Positions 51,301-61,960 of a stretch of DNA of 64,000 nucleotides are shown in pieces. The notes beneath the pieces were generated by a model. It was given only the letters and a program-made list of their open reading frames with translations. It ran no database searches and was not told where the DNA came from. Made by a program: the position numbers and the translations under genes. The number at the start of each line of letters is the position of its first letter. Position 1 is the first letter of the stretch. This DNA comes from Roseococcus microcysteis (lineage in GTDB: Bacteria; Pseudomonadota; Alphaproteobacteria; Acetobacterales; Acetobacteraceae): the NCBI RefSeq assembly GCF_014764365.1, contig NZ_CP061718.1, positions 3,364,501 through 3,428,500 on the forward strand. Direction: 5' to 3'.

Positions 51301-52062
51301 TCAGTTGTATTCGGCGGTGACGCGCGGATCATCCGTCTCGCGCAGGAAGTCGAGGAACCAGGCGTAGCGGTTGGACAGCTTCCAGATGGTGCGCGGCTGC
51401 AACTCCTGGCGGTGGCGGCCTGGTGCGGTGTCCGCCCCGGCCCATGTCTGGCCGATCCATTTCGGGTTGCCGGCCAGATTGGCCACGCGCTCCTGCTCCA
51501 GCGCGGCAAGCTGGGCGGGGGTCATGGCGTCTATTGAGGTGCCGAGGAAGTTGGCGATGCGCTCCATCACCTCGTCGAAGTGCAGGCAATACCGCACATA
51601 GCCGATGAAAAGGCGATCGGCGGGGTTGATGCGCTGCGCCACGTCCATGAAGCCGCGGAAGGTGGGGGTGAAGTCCTGCGCCAGCACCCATTCGTCAATT
51701 CCCATCGCCGCGATGCGTTGACGTCGCGCCGCCTCCTGCTCGGGCGTCTCGCCAGGGAAGGGGTGGACGAAGTGCCAGTGATACTGGTTGCACAGCACGT
51801 CCCGCGGGTCGCGCGCGTGCAGCAGGAAGCGGTAGTCGGCCAGCGGGGTGGCGCGGTTGAAGAGGTGCGGCGCGTTGTGCTTGACGAGGTGACCCGTGGC
51901 GGGCGGCACCTCCGTCGCGACCAGGTCCATCCGCTGCGCCACATAGTGCCGATGCACGATGTCGAAGGGCTTGTAGCGGCCCCCGTTCATGGCAAGCAGG
52001 ACGCGCCACAGCGATGCCGTCGCGCTGGTGGGGGTGGTGAGGAAGACGATGCTCCGGTTCAT
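51301..52062 (-). CDS. sulfotransferase-domain protein
   Basis: The 253-residue product has FLTTPTSATASLWRVL as a PAPS-loop-like opening (TP-S-T-S-L) and HARDPRDVLCNQYHWHFVH as the second PAPS site (RDPRD--SQ). The C-terminal part contains NPKWIGQTWAGAD. It resembles sulfotransferases but the first loop is unusual (GT-SGT-L is commoner), so activity is not certain. It is encoded beside repeat copy 3, like the other sulfotransferase gene beside copies 1 and 2. Confidence 0.72.
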   Translation of the reverse strand: MNRSIVFLTTPTSATASLWRVLLAMNGGRYKPFDIVHRHYVAQRMDLVATEVPPATGHLVKHNAPHLFNRATPLADYRFLLHARDPRDVLCNQYHWHFVHPFPGETPEQEAARRQRIAAMGIDEWVLAQDFTPTFRGFMDVAQRINPADRLFIGYVRYCLHFDEVMERIANFLGTSIDAMTPAQLAALEQERVANLAGNPKWIGQTWAGADTAPGRHRQELQPRTIWKLSNRYAWFLDFLRETDDPRVTAEYN

Positions 52063-52108
52063 GCCGCGCGGTTCGCGCGGCGGGCCGGAGGCCGGGAAGC
52101 GCGGGCGC

Positions 52109-54046
<1,938 letters not shown>

Positions 54047-54117
54047 GGCGTGGCGTCTCCCTCACTTCAGGCATTTTGTTCCGGAATTGGCGCATGGCGG
54101 GTCGCCGCACGTCAATG

Positions 54118-54143
54118 ACTTGTCAAGTGTTGGGCCTTGTCAA
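54118..54143. repeat. paired CTTGTCAA motifs upstream of acs
   Basis: ACTTGTCAAGT (54118-54128) is a near-perfect palindrome, and CTTGTCAA recurs at 54136-54143, 17 bases away. They lie 72-97 bases before the acs start, partly in the 3' end of the Bug-protein gene. The minus-strand TTGACA within them could also serve as -35. Confidence 0.35.
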
Positions 54144-55111
54144 CTTTCAGGGCGGATGCCCAGGCGCTGGATCACCTCGCCCCAATGGGACAATTCGTCG
54201 CGGACCAGCGTGGCCAGCGGGCCGGGCGGCGTGCCCAGCGGCTCGAACCCCGCGGTGGTGAGCGCCCGGTGGGTCTCGGGGGCGGCCAGTGCGGCGGCGG
54301 CCTCGCCGGCCAGGCGGGTGATGCGCGCCTCGGGCGTGCCGCGCGGGGCAAACAGGCCGATCCAGGCATAGGCGCCGATATCGGGCTCGTTCTGTTCGCG
54401 CAGGGTGGGGATGGCGGGAAGCTGGTTCATGCGGGCCTCGCCCGTCACGGCCAGGGGGCGCACCTGTTCGGACAGCACTTGCGGCAGCACGGCGCCGGCG
54501 GCGGCGGCCACCAGCTGCACGCGCCCGGCCACGACCTCGCCGATGGCCTGGGGCCAGGAGCGGAAGGGCACATGCGTCATCTCCAGCCCATGCCGCGCCG
54601 CGAATTCCGCCGTGACGAGGTGCCCCAGCGTGCCCGCCCCCACCGAGCCGTAGTTCAGCCGCCCCGGATTGGCCCGCGCATGGGCGATGAGCCCCGCCAC
54701 GTCACGCACCGGCACGCCCGGGTTCACCGACAGCACGAAGGGCATGCGCGCCAGCAGGCTGATGGGCATGAGGTCGGTCGCGGGGTCATAGGGCAGAAGC
54801 GGGTTGACCAGCCGCGCGATGGAGCCGGGGCCGCCGATGGTGACGATCAGGCTGTGCTCGTCCTGGGCGCGAAGGGCCGCGTCCACCCCGATGGTGCCGC
54901 CGCCGCCCGCCCGGTTGTCCACCACAACCGGCTGGCCCAGCACCGGCTGGAGGTGCTGCGCGAGCGCGCGCGCCGCGATGTCGGGGGTGGAGCCGGCGGG
55001 GAAGCCCACGATCAGCCGCACGGGGCGCGAGGGCCAGGCGGGTTGCGCCCGGGCAGCCCCTGCCATGGCCAGGGCGGGCAGCGCCAAGGCGGCGCGGCGG
55101 GGGATGGACAT
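54140..55111 (-). CDS. Bug/TctC-family periplasmic binding protein
   Basis: The start chosen is ATG 55111 (MSIPRRAALALPALAMAGAA), because GGAGG lies eight bases upstream; ATG 55129 has no ribosome site. This gives 323 residues. After the signal come WPSRPVRLIVGFPAGSTPDI, VVVDNRAGGGGTIG and THVPFRSWPQAIGEVVAGRV, typical of Bug proteins. It binds an unknown carboxylate. No TctAB genes are adjacent. It lies upstream of acs on the same strand. Confidence 0.92.
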   Translation of the reverse strand: MSIPRRAALALPALAMAGAARAQPAWPSRPVRLIVGFPAGSTPDIAARALAQHLQPVLGQPVVVDNRAGGGGTIGVDAALRAQDEHSLIVTIGGPGSIARLVNPLLPYDPATDLMPISLLARMPFVLSVNPGVPVRDVAGLIAHARANPGRLNYGSVGAGTLGHLVTAEFAARHGLEMTHVPFRSWPQAIGEVVAGRVQLVAAAAGAVLPQVLSEQVRPLAVTGEARMNQLPAIPTLREQNEPDIGAYAWIGLFAPRGTPEARITRLAGEAAAALAAPETHRALTTAGFEPLGTPPGPLATLVRDELSHWGEVIQRLGIRPES

Positions 55112-55166
55112 GGGCGGCCTCCGGTTCATTTGCCGGCCGTATAGGGCGGGACGCGGCCCGGCGAAA

Positions 55167-55856
55167 TCACCCTTGCGCCAGTTCCAACAGCAGCGCGGCC
55201 AGGGCCTCGGGCGCGGTGATGTTGGGGCTGTGGCTGGCCGCCATTTCGAGAAAACCCCAGCTGGCGGCGTGGCGCAGCCGGTCGGCGATGGGGCGGAAGG
55301 GGTCGTGCCCGTCCTTCACCGTGCAGTGGATGTAGGTGCGGGCGAAGGGTGGCGTGGCGTGGTTGAGCCGCAGCTTCTGCGTGAAGCAGCGCGCGGGCTG
55401 GTGGCGGCGGCGCGGGCGGGTCCATTGCAGATCCTCGGGCGCGGTGTCGGGCGCGCCGGGCAGGGGAGGGACCAGCCAGCCCTCGAAAGGTGCCTCGGGC
55501 CCGCCGCCGCCCACCATGTCCTGCAGGGATTGGCCATCCTCCGGCACGAAGGCATCGAGGTAGACCAGATGGCGGATGCGGTCCGGCACGCGGTCGGCCA
55601 CGCCGGTGCCCACCATGCCGCCATAGGAATGCGCGATGAGGGTGATGTCGCGCAGATCCTCGGCCTCGATCACGCCCAATATGTCCTGGATATGGGTTTC
55701 CAGGTCCACCAGCGGGTGGGCCAGGTGGGCGCGTTCGCCGAGGCCCGTGTAGGTGGGGGTGAAGACCTCATGCCCCGCCGCGCGGAGCGGCTCGCGCAGC
55801 TTCTTCCAGGACCAGCCGCCCGACCAGGCGCCGTGGCAGACGAGGATGCAGGCCAT
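55167..55856 (-). CDS. alpha/beta hydrolase, esterase-like
   Basis: The 229-residue product begins MACILVCHGAWSGGWSWKKL; the elbow LIAHSYGGMVGTGVADRV has Ser 77; and the His lies in ASHSPNITAPEALAALL. The form (HGAWSGGW-W, AHSYGGM, HSPNIT-P--LA) resembles bacterial relatives of the plant methyl esterase/hydroxynitrile lyase group. Substrate unknown. It lies 12 bases after the CHAP lipoprotein gene on the same strand. Confidence 0.86.
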   Translation of the reverse strand: MACILVCHGAWSGGWSWKKLREPLRAAGHEVFTPTYTGLGERAHLAHPLVDLETHIQDILGVIEAEDLRDITLIAHSYGGMVGTGVADRVPDRIRHLVYLDAFVPEDGQSLQDMVGGGGPEAPFEGWLVPPLPGAPDTAPEDLQWTRPRRRHQPARCFTQKLRLNHATPPFARTYIHCTVKDGHDPFRPIADRLRHAASWGFLEMAASHSPNITAPEALAALLLELAQG

Positions 55857-55868
55857 CGGGATCCCCCT

Positions 55869-56396
55869 TCAGCGCGCCGCCATCTCCGTGCGCGGCAGGA
55901 TGAAACCATGCGCCGCGAAGACCGTGTTGCCCAGGGCGTTGATGCGCGGATACCAGACGCGCACCTGCGTCCAGTCATTGCGGGGGGAGACATCCACCAC
56001 CGGCTGGTCCTCCGCCACGCGGCCCCGCAGGCTGCCCGAGGCCCAGTTGGCATGGTCCACCCGGATTTCCCGCGAGGAGACGACGCGCCGCACCACGGAC
56101 AGATGCCCCGAATTCAGCCGCGAGGTGCGGGCCAGAACCAGCACGCCGCCCGGCTCCGGCCGGCGGGCGCGGCTGTAGCGGCCGGCCGCCGCGTCCCACC
56201 ACTGCCAGGCATCGCCCGCGAGCTGGATGCCCGAGCGCTGCCGCGCATAGGGCACGCAGGAGATGCCGGCATAGGGCCCATGGCCCGGCACATCGGCGAT
56301 GACGGGCGGCGCCGGGGCGCGGCTGGTGCCGCAGCCGGCCAGCATGGCCAGCGGAACGCCCATGGCGCAGGCGCCGAGAAGCGCGCGTCGGTGCAT
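55869..56396 (-). CDS. CHAP-domain lipoprotein
   Basis: From ATG 56396 (MHRRALLGACAMG) the product is 175 residues. A signal ends in the lipobox LAGC. The CHAP amidase/peptidase domain has GISCVPYARQRSGIQLAGDA with the nucleophile Cys, GRYSRARRPEPGGVLVL and the catalytic His in LNSGHLSVVRRV. CHAP proteins cleave peptidoglycan cross-links or amides. The site appears intact. The upstream gap holds a 24-bp duplication. Confidence 0.86.
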   Translation of the reverse strand: MHRRALLGACAMGVPLAMLAGCGTSRAPAPPVIADVPGHGPYAGISCVPYARQRSGIQLAGDAWQWWDAAAGRYSRARRPEPGGVLVLARTSRLNSGHLSVVRRVVSSREIRVDHANWASGSLRGRVAEDQPVVDVSPRNDWTQVRVWYPRINALGNTVFAAHGFILPRTEMAAR

Positions 56397-56501
56397 GTGG
56401 TCCACTCCCCCCAGTGGATGGCCCAAGTGGATGGGCGCCGCCTTCCCCAAGGTGGCGCATGGGGTGCTGTAGCCTGGAATTCCGGCGGAAATCCAGCGGA
56501 A

Positions 56502-56547
56502 CCCTAACGCCGCCAGCGGCGATATCCCTAACGCCGCCAGCGGCGAT
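56502..56547. repeat. 24-bp tandem duplication at a gene end
   Basis: CCCTAACGCCGCCAGCGGCG followed by AT occurs at 56502-56523 and again at 56526-56547, two bases apart. On the minus strand the inner copy holds the last codons and TAG of the acyltransferase (CGCCGCTGGCGGCGTTAG); the outer copy repeats them after the stop. Confidence 0.8.
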
Positions 56548-57415
56548 GCATCCACAGCCACTGCCCCGGGTCCTCGCGGATCCAGCCCTCGATGATGCGG
56601 TTCAGCAGGGCGGTGCTGGCCTCCACATCCACCCGGCCCGCGGCGTCGCGCGGCAGTTCCACCGGCCCGATCAGCTCGATGCGGAAGCGCGGACCGGGCT
56701 CACGGATGGCGCGCATGCCATAGACCGGCGCCTCGAAGCGCCGCGCCAGCCGCGCGAGGAAGGGGTTGGAGGCGGCGGGCTGGCCGAAGAAGGGCACCAC
56801 CGGCCCGCGGCCGAAGCGTTGGTCCACCAGCATGCCGAGCGACTTGCCCTCATCCAGCGCGGAGGCCATGCGGATGGGCGCGGCCACGCTGGCCGGGATC
56901 AGCTCGCCCATGATGGGCGCGCGGCGGGCGATGATGTCGGCCGCGATGAAGCGGTTGTTGGGCGTGCGGTAGAGGATGGCCCCCTGGTGCCCCATCCGCG
57001 CCGCCACCACCGCCGGCAATTCCCAATTCGCGAGATGCGCCGAGAAGGTCAGGACCGGCCGGCCCTCGGCCATCAGGGCGTGCAGCCGCGCCTTGGTGTC
57101 GGGGTGGGAATAGACCCGGCCGCCGTCGAAATCCCAGATGCGGTCCAGATGCGCGTATTCGCAGGCGGTGCGGCCCAGATTCTCCCAGGCCCGGCGCGCG
57201 ATGGCGCGGTGCTGCGCCGCGTCCAGCTCCGGCAGGGCGAGGCGGAGATTGTCCATCATCTGCCGGTGGTTGCGCGTCAGCGGCCCCACCAGCGGCAGCA
57301 CGAAGCCGCCCAGCGCCGAGGCCGCACGCAGCCCCAGCAGGCGCAGGAAGGCGAAGGCGGCGCGCGCCACCTGCGCGAGCGCCCATTCCCCCGCCAGGGC
57401 CAGCCTTGCGCGCAC
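56528..57415 (-). CDS. lipid A late acyltransferase family (LpxL/HtrB)
   Basis: The 295-residue product has an N-terminal hydrophobic part and the acyltransferase motif AHLANWE (His 127 and Glu 132, the HX4E pair), GAILYRTPNNRFI and QRFGRGPVVPFFGQPA. It ends QWLWMHRRWRR, as is usual for this family. It adds secondary acyl chains to lipid A. It starts eight bases after the oxidoreductase gene. The last 22 bases of the gene are duplicated beyond its stop. Confidence 0.9.
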   Translation of the reverse strand: MRARLALAGEWALAQVARAAFAFLRLLGLRAASALGGFVLPLVGPLTRNHRQMMDNLRLALPELDAAQHRAIARRAWENLGRTACEYAHLDRIWDFDGGRVYSHPDTKARLHALMAEGRPVLTFSAHLANWELPAVVAARMGHQGAILYRTPNNRFIAADIIARRAPIMGELIPASVAAPIRMASALDEGKSLGMLVDQRFGRGPVVPFFGQPAASNPFLARLARRFEAPVYGMRAIREPGPRFRIELIGPVELPRDAAGRVDVEASTALLNRIIEGWIREDPGQWLWMHRRWRR

Positions 57416-57423
57416 GCCCGGGC

Positions 57424-58446
57424 CTACAGCGTGACGACGATCTTGCCGAAGACGCGCCGGGATTCGAGCCGCGCCAGCCCCTCCTCGAAGCGGTCCAGCG
57501 GCAGCACGCTGTCCAGCACGGGGCGGATGCCCTGGGCCATCTTGTCCAGCCCCTCCGCCACGTTGCGGACCGTGGCGCCGAAGCTGCCGATCAGGCGCAA
57601 TTGCCGCTGGAACAGCATCATCAAATTCGTCTCGGCCGAGACGCCGGAGGTGCTGCCGCAGGTGACGAGCCGCCCGCCCATCTTCATGGAGAGCAGGGAG
57701 CCCTGCCAGGTGGCCGCGCCCACATGCTCGAACACCACATCCACGCCGCGCTTGCCGGTGACGCGGCGGGCGATGCTCTCGAAGCGGTCCACATTGTAGT
57801 TCACCACATGGTCGGCGCCGAGGGCGCGGGCCTTCTCGGCCTTCTCCTCATCGCCCACCGTGCCGATCACGGTGCAGCCGATGGCCTTGGCCATCCGCAC
57901 CGCGGCGCTGCCGATGCCCGAGCCCGCGGCATGGACCAGCACGGTCTCGCCGGGTTCGAGCTTCGCGTTGTCGAACAGCATGTGCTGGACGGTGGCGAAG
58001 GTGATGCTGGCGCAGGCGGCGTCCTCGAGGGAGACGCCTTCCGGCACGGGCACGCAGAGGCGGGCGGGCATGTTCACCAGGCCCTGGGCGAAGCCGTCCA
58101 CATGGAAGCCGCGCACGCCGGCCACGTTCTCGCAGAGGTTGTCGCGGCCGGCCAGGCAATGCTTGCAGGTGCCGCAGGTCATCCCGCCATAGGGCACGAC
58201 GCGCTGGCCGGGGCGCAGCGCCGTGACACCCTCGCCCACGGAGGTGACCTCGCCCACCGCCTCGGCGCCCACGGTCAGCGGCAGGGTCCGCTTGGCGAAG
58301 GCCATGCCGCGCCAGCCCCAGACATCAATGTGGTTGAGCGCCACGGCCTTCATGGCGATCTGCACCTCGCCCGGGCCGGGGGGCGGGGGCGGGGGCGCTT
58401 CGGTGAGACGGAGGTCGCGGTCGGCAAGGAGACGGAGGGCGTGCAT
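57424..58446 (-). CDS. zinc-type alcohol dehydrogenase/quinone oxidoreductase
   Basis: The 340-residue MDR protein has VGAEAVGEVTSVGEGV, the structural zinc site CGTCKHCLAGRDNLC, and a nucleotide-binding fold VLVHAAGSGIGSAAVRMAKA. The catalytic zinc ligands are partly replaced: NHIDVWGWRGM has no Cys at the usual place, as in quinone oxidoreductases. Products with this form are often NADPH-dependent enone or quinone reductases. It precedes the acyltransferase in the same unit. Confidence 0.88.
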   Translation of the reverse strand: MHALRLLADRDLRLTEAPPPPPPGPGEVQIAMKAVALNHIDVWGWRGMAFAKRTLPLTVGAEAVGEVTSVGEGVTALRPGQRVVPYGGMTCGTCKHCLAGRDNLCENVAGVRGFHVDGFAQGLVNMPARLCVPVPEGVSLEDAACASITFATVQHMLFDNAKLEPGETVLVHAAGSGIGSAAVRMAKAIGCTVIGTVGDEEKAEKARALGADHVVNYNVDRFESIARRVTGKRGVDVVFEHVGAATWQGSLLSMKMGGRLVTCGSTSGVSAETNLMMLFQRQLRLIGSFGATVRNVAEGLDKMAQGIRPVLDSVLPLDRFEEGLARLESRRVFGKIVVTL

Positions 58447-58487
58447 GGCGCGCCCATTAGCAGGGAACGCCGCGCCCTCCTACCGGA

Positions 58488-58673
58488 TCACTGCCGGATG
58501 ACCCTGGGGCCGCGGTCCACCGTCAGCGCATCCGGCCAGCCGAAGCCCCATTCGACCAGGGCGATGACCACCGCCACCGCCACCGTTGCCCCGATGATCC
58601 AGAGGTGCTGGCGCGAGGGGGGGCGCCGAAACCATTGGAACAGGCGCAGCAGGACCCGCATTTGAACGTCCAT
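58488..58673 (-). CDS. small single-helix membrane protein
   Basis: From ATG 58673 the product is 61 residues: MDVQMRVLLRLFQWFRRPPS, a helix WIIGATVAVAVVIALVEWGF and a short polar tail. ATAGG lies just before the start. I recognise no family. It lies 41 bases upstream of the MDR gene on the same strand. Confidence 0.55.
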   Translation of the reverse strand: MDVQMRVLLRLFQWFRRPPSRQHLWIIGATVAVAVVIALVEWGFGWPDALTVDRGPRVIRQ

Positions 58674-58819
58674 GGACCTATCCCCTCTTGTGCCGCCGAT
58701 CGCCAGGCGCACGATAATTCCTTGGCAAGCCTGGGCTTTGCAACCAGACCCCGGCATCAACATTGTCGTCACTCGGGTGCTGCCATGCAGGCCGGAGCCA
58801 ACTTCTGGGAGCAGTCAGC

Positions 58820-60037
58820 ATGCCACAATCCGCCCTCGGCAGCGTCATTACCCCCGAAACCCTGGATGCGCCGATGGCCCCCACCCTGGAGGCGATCCGC
58901 CGCCACCTGGGCATGGAGGTGGCCTATATCTCGGAATTCGTAGGCGATCTTTCCATGATGCGCGAGGTGAGCGCCCCTGGCCTCGAACATCTCATCAAGC
59001 CGGGCGACGCGCTTTCCCTCGATGACGTCTATTGCCGGCACATCGTGGCGGGCCGCCTGCCCGAGCTCATTGCCGACACCGCGGCCGAGGCGCTCTGCCA
59101 AACCCTGCCCATCACCCGCAATGTCCCCATCGGCGCGCATATGAGCGTGCCCATCCGGCTGGCGGATGGCGAGTTGTACGGCATGTTCTGCTGCCTCAGC
59201 CCCACGCCCAACCACAGCCTGAACCCGCGCGACCTCCAGGTGATGCGCGTCTTCGCCGACCTGGCGGCGCACCAGATCGACCGGGAGCGCGCCCGCGACC
59301 AGGAGGCGAATGCCCTGCGCGACCGCATCCTGCAGGTGATCGAGGGGCGGGAATTCGAGTTCCACTACCAGCCCATCTTCACCTTCGCCCCCTTTCGCCT
59401 GGTGGGGTTCGAGGCCTTGTGCCGCTTCCACGCCACGCCCTACCGCACGCCCGACATCTGGTTCGCGGAGGCGGAAGCCTCGGACCTGGCCGAGCCCCTG
59501 GAACTCGCCGCCGCCGCGCGTGCGCTCGAAGCCCTGGCCGACCTGCCGGACCCGCTCTTCGTCTCGGTCAACCTGGCGCCGGCCACGCTGCTGGGGGGGC
59601 GCTTCCGCGAGGCGCTGGGCGACTGGCCCTGCGGGCGCGTGATCATCGAGGTGACGGAGCATGCCCCCGTGAGCGACTATGCCGCGCTGAACGCCGCCAT
59701 CGCCCCGCTGCGCGCGGCGGGGGTGCGGCTGGCGGTGGATGATGCGGGCTCGGGCTTCGCGAGCCTCCAGCACATCATCCAGCTCGAACCGGACATCATC
59801 AAGCTGGATGTGGAACTGACCCGCGGCCTCGATTCCGACACCGCCCGCCGCGCGCTGGTGGCGGCGCTGACCTATTTCGCGCGGGAGACGGGCACCGAGA
59901 TCGTCGCCGAGGGCGTGGAGACCGAGGCCGAGCGCCAGGCGCTGGAGGCGTTGCAGGTGCGCAAGGGCCAGGGCTACCTGCTCGGCCGCCCCATGCCGCG
60001 CGACGCGGCGATGGCGCTGGCCGCGCGCTTGGCCTGA
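58820..60037 (+). CDS. GAF-EAL cyclic di-GMP phosphodiesterase
   Basis: From ATG 58820, with GGGAG upstream, the product is 405 residues. The N-terminal GAF domain (about 25-160) has DDVYCRHIVAGRLP and MSVPIRLADGELYGMFC. The EAL domain shows the EAL triplet in GFEALCRFH, NLAP, EVTEH, DDAGSGFASL, KLDVELTRG and EGVETE, so metal and catalytic residues appear kept. It should hydrolyse c-di-GMP in response to a GAF ligand. No GGDEF domain is present. Confidence 0.9.
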   Translation: MPQSALGSVITPETLDAPMAPTLEAIRRHLGMEVAYISEFVGDLSMMREVSAPGLEHLIKPGDALSLDDVYCRHIVAGRLPELIADTAAEALCQTLPITRNVPIGAHMSVPIRLADGELYGMFCCLSPTPNHSLNPRDLQVMRVFADLAAHQIDRERARDQEANALRDRILQVIEGREFEFHYQPIFTFAPFRLVGFEALCRFHATPYRTPDIWFAEAEASDLAEPLELAAAARALEALADLPDPLFVSVNLAPATLLGGRFREALGDWPCGRVIIEVTEHAPVSDYAALNAAIAPLRAAGVRLAVDDAGSGFASLQHIIQLEPDIIKLDVELTRGLDSDTARRALVAALTYFARETGTEIVAEGVETEAERQALEALQVRKGQGYLLGRPMPRDAAMALAARLA

Positions 60038-60044
60038 CGGCCCC

Positions 60045-60668
60045 TCAGCCCAGACAGGCGGTGGCGAGTGCCCTGAAGGCCCGGGCGCGGTGGGAGAGGC
60101 GGGCCTTTTCCTCCACGCTCATCTCCGCATAGGTCAGGCTTTCGCCCTCCGGCACGAAGATGGGGTCGAAGCCGAAGCCCTGGGCGCCGCGGGGCGGCCA
60201 GGTCCATTGGCCCTCGGTGCGTCCCTCGAAGCCTTCCGTGTGGCCATCGGGCCAGGCCAGCACCAGGGTCGCCACGAAGGCGCAGCCCCGGTCGGGGTTG
60301 GCGTGGGCCTCGCGCCAGACGCGCTCCATGGCCGGGCCGTAGTCGCGGCTGCCATCGGGCCGGGTGGCCCAGTCGGCGGTGTAGACGCCAGGGGCGCCGC
60401 CCAGGGCCGCCACCTCGCAGCCGCTGTCATCGGCGAGAGCGGGCAGGCCGGTGGCCTGGGTGGCGGCCAGCGCCTTGATGCGGGCGTTCTCCAGGAAGGT
60501 GGTGCCGGTCTCGGCGGGCTCGGGCAGGCCGAGTTCCTTGGCCGAGACCACCTCCAGCCCATAGGGCGCCAGCAGGCCGGCGAATTCGCGCAGCTTGCCG
60601 GCATTGTGGCTGGCCAGGACCAGCTTGCCGGGGAGAAGCTTCCGGGGCTGGCCGGCCGAAGCGGTCAA
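60045..60668 (-). CDS. rdgB: XTP/dITP pyrophosphatase RdgB
   Basis: The 207-residue product has [49 protein letters not shown] and [13 protein letters not shown], all typical. It removes XTP and dITP from the nucleotide pool. The start is TTG 60668, overlapping the rph TGA as TTGA; no ATG exists in the correct place. rph-rdgB pairs are usual in alphaproteobacteria. Confidence 0.93.
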   Translation of the reverse strand: MTASAGQPRKLLPGKLVLASHNAGKLREFAGLLAPYGLEVVSAKELGLPEPAETGTTFLENARIKALAATQATGLPALADDSGCEVAALGGAPGVYTADWATRPDGSRDYGPAMERVWREAHANPDRGCAFVATLVLAWPDGHTEGFEGRTEGQWTWPPRGAQGFGFDPIFVPEGESLTYAEMSVEEKARLSHRARAFRALATACLG

Positions 60669-61381
60669 AGCCCCACCGCCGCCTTCTGCTTCGCCACCAG
60701 CGCGGCCACGCCGTCGCGCGCCAAATCCAGCATGGCCAGGAACTGCGCCTCGCTGAAGGGTGCGCCCTCGGCCGTGGCCTGGACTTCCACCAGCGCGCCG
60801 CCGCCCGTCAGGACGAAATTGGCGTCCGCCTCGGCCGCGCTGTCCTCCTGGTAGTCGAGGTCCAGCACCGCCTCGCCATTCACCACGCCGCAGGAGATGG
60901 CGGCCACATGGTCGGTCAGGGGCACCTGGCTCATGATGTTGTTGCGGACGCAATGCTGGAAAGCGAGGTGCAGCGCGACCCAGGCGCCGGTGATGCTGGC
61001 GCAGCGCGTGCCGCCATCGGCGTTGAGCACGTCGCAGTCGAGCGTGATGCTCATCTCGCCCATCGCCTTGCGGTCCACCACGGCGCGCAGGCTGCGGCCG
61101 ATCAGGCGCTGGATTTCCTGGGTGCGGCCCGACTGCTTGCCGCGCGCGGCCTCACGGTCGCCGCGGGTGTGGGTGGCGCGGGGCAGCATGCCGTATTCGG
61201 CCGTGACCCAGCCCAGGCCGGAATTCCGCAGGAAGGGGGGCACCCGCGTCTCGACGCTGGCGGCGCAGAGCACCTCCGTCTGGCCCACGCGGATGAGGCA
61301 GGACCCCTCGGCATGCTTGGCGATTCCCGTCTCGATCACGACGGGGCGGAGGGCATCGGGGGTGCGGCCGGATGGGCGCAT
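60665..61381 (-). CDS. rph: ribonuclease PH
   Basis: From ATG 61381 ([14 protein letters not shown]) the product is 238 residues, the family length; ATG 61387 is possible. Key parts are [20 protein letters not shown] with active-site Asp, [20 protein letters not shown] with phosphate contacts, and [18 protein letters not shown]. It trims tRNA 3' ends with phosphate. AAGGA lies upstream. Confidence 0.95.
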   Translation of the reverse strand: MRPSGRTPDALRPVVIETGIAKHAEGSCLIRVGQTEVLCAASVETRVPPFLRNSGLGWVTAEYGMLPRATHTRGDREAARGKQSGRTQEIQRLIGRSLRAVVDRKAMGEMSITLDCDVLNADGGTRCASITGAWVALHLAFQHCVRNNIMSQVPLTDHVAAISCGVVNGEAVLDLDYQEDSAAEADANFVLTGGGALVEVQATAEGAPFSEAQFLAMLDLARDGVAALVAKQKAAVGL

Positions 61382-61455
61382 GGTCATTATTCCTTGGCAA
61401 AGGCGAAGCGGCCGCACCATACGCGGGCGCGCGGCGAAGGCCAGGGGTTAAGCAG

Positions 61456-61914
61456 ATGACGGAAGACAGCACCACGCATGAGGCCTGGATCGGCCTGCCG
61501 CCCATGGCGGCCTTCCGCCTCTTCACCGATGGCTTCGACCGCTGGTGGCCGCGGGAATACACCTGGGGCGGGGCCGCCTGCGTCGAGATCGGCATGGAGC
61601 CCGTGCTGGGCGGCGCCTGCCGCGAGATCGGGCCGCACGGCTTCCGCTGCGACTGGGGCCGCATCACGCTGTGGGAGCCGCCGCGGCGCCTGTGCTTCAC
61701 CTGGCAGATCGCCCCCGACCGCGCCCCCCAGCCCGACCCCGCCTTCGCCTCGGAGGTGGAGGTGGTCTTCGAGGCCCAGGGTGCCCGCACCCGCGTGGTG
61801 CTGACCCATTCCGGCATGGCCCGGCACGGCGAGGGGTGGGAGGCGGTGCGGGAGGGCATGGGCTCGCCCCAGGGCTGGCCGCTGCTGCTGGGGCGCTATG
61901 TGGGGCTGGTGTGA
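61456..61914 (+). CDS. SRPBCC/AHSA1-like protein
   Basis: The 152-residue product has the START-like layout: AWIGLPPMAAFRLFTDGFDRWW, GGACREIGPHGFRCDWGRI with RLCFTWQIAPD, then ARTRVVLTHSGMARHGEGWE and a C-terminal helix. These are usual for AHSA1 proteins, which bind hydrophobic ligands. Its role is unknown. It stands between divergent rph and hrcA. Confidence 0.85.
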   Translation: MTEDSTTHEAWIGLPPMAAFRLFTDGFDRWWPREYTWGGAACVEIGMEPVLGGACREIGPHGFRCDWGRITLWEPPRRLCFTWQIAPDRAPQPDPAFASEVEVVFEAQGARTRVVLTHSGMARHGEGWEAVREGMGSPQGWPLLLGRYVGLV

Positions 61915-61960
61915 GCCTGCTTGACCCGCCTCTCGGCAGGACCCACCTTACCTCATTGTG

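Noticed and set aside
61915-61960. CIRCE element or sigma-32 promoter before hrcA
   Set aside because: No TTAGCACTC-type dyad is present. A CTTGAC at 61920 has no well-spaced heat-shock -10.
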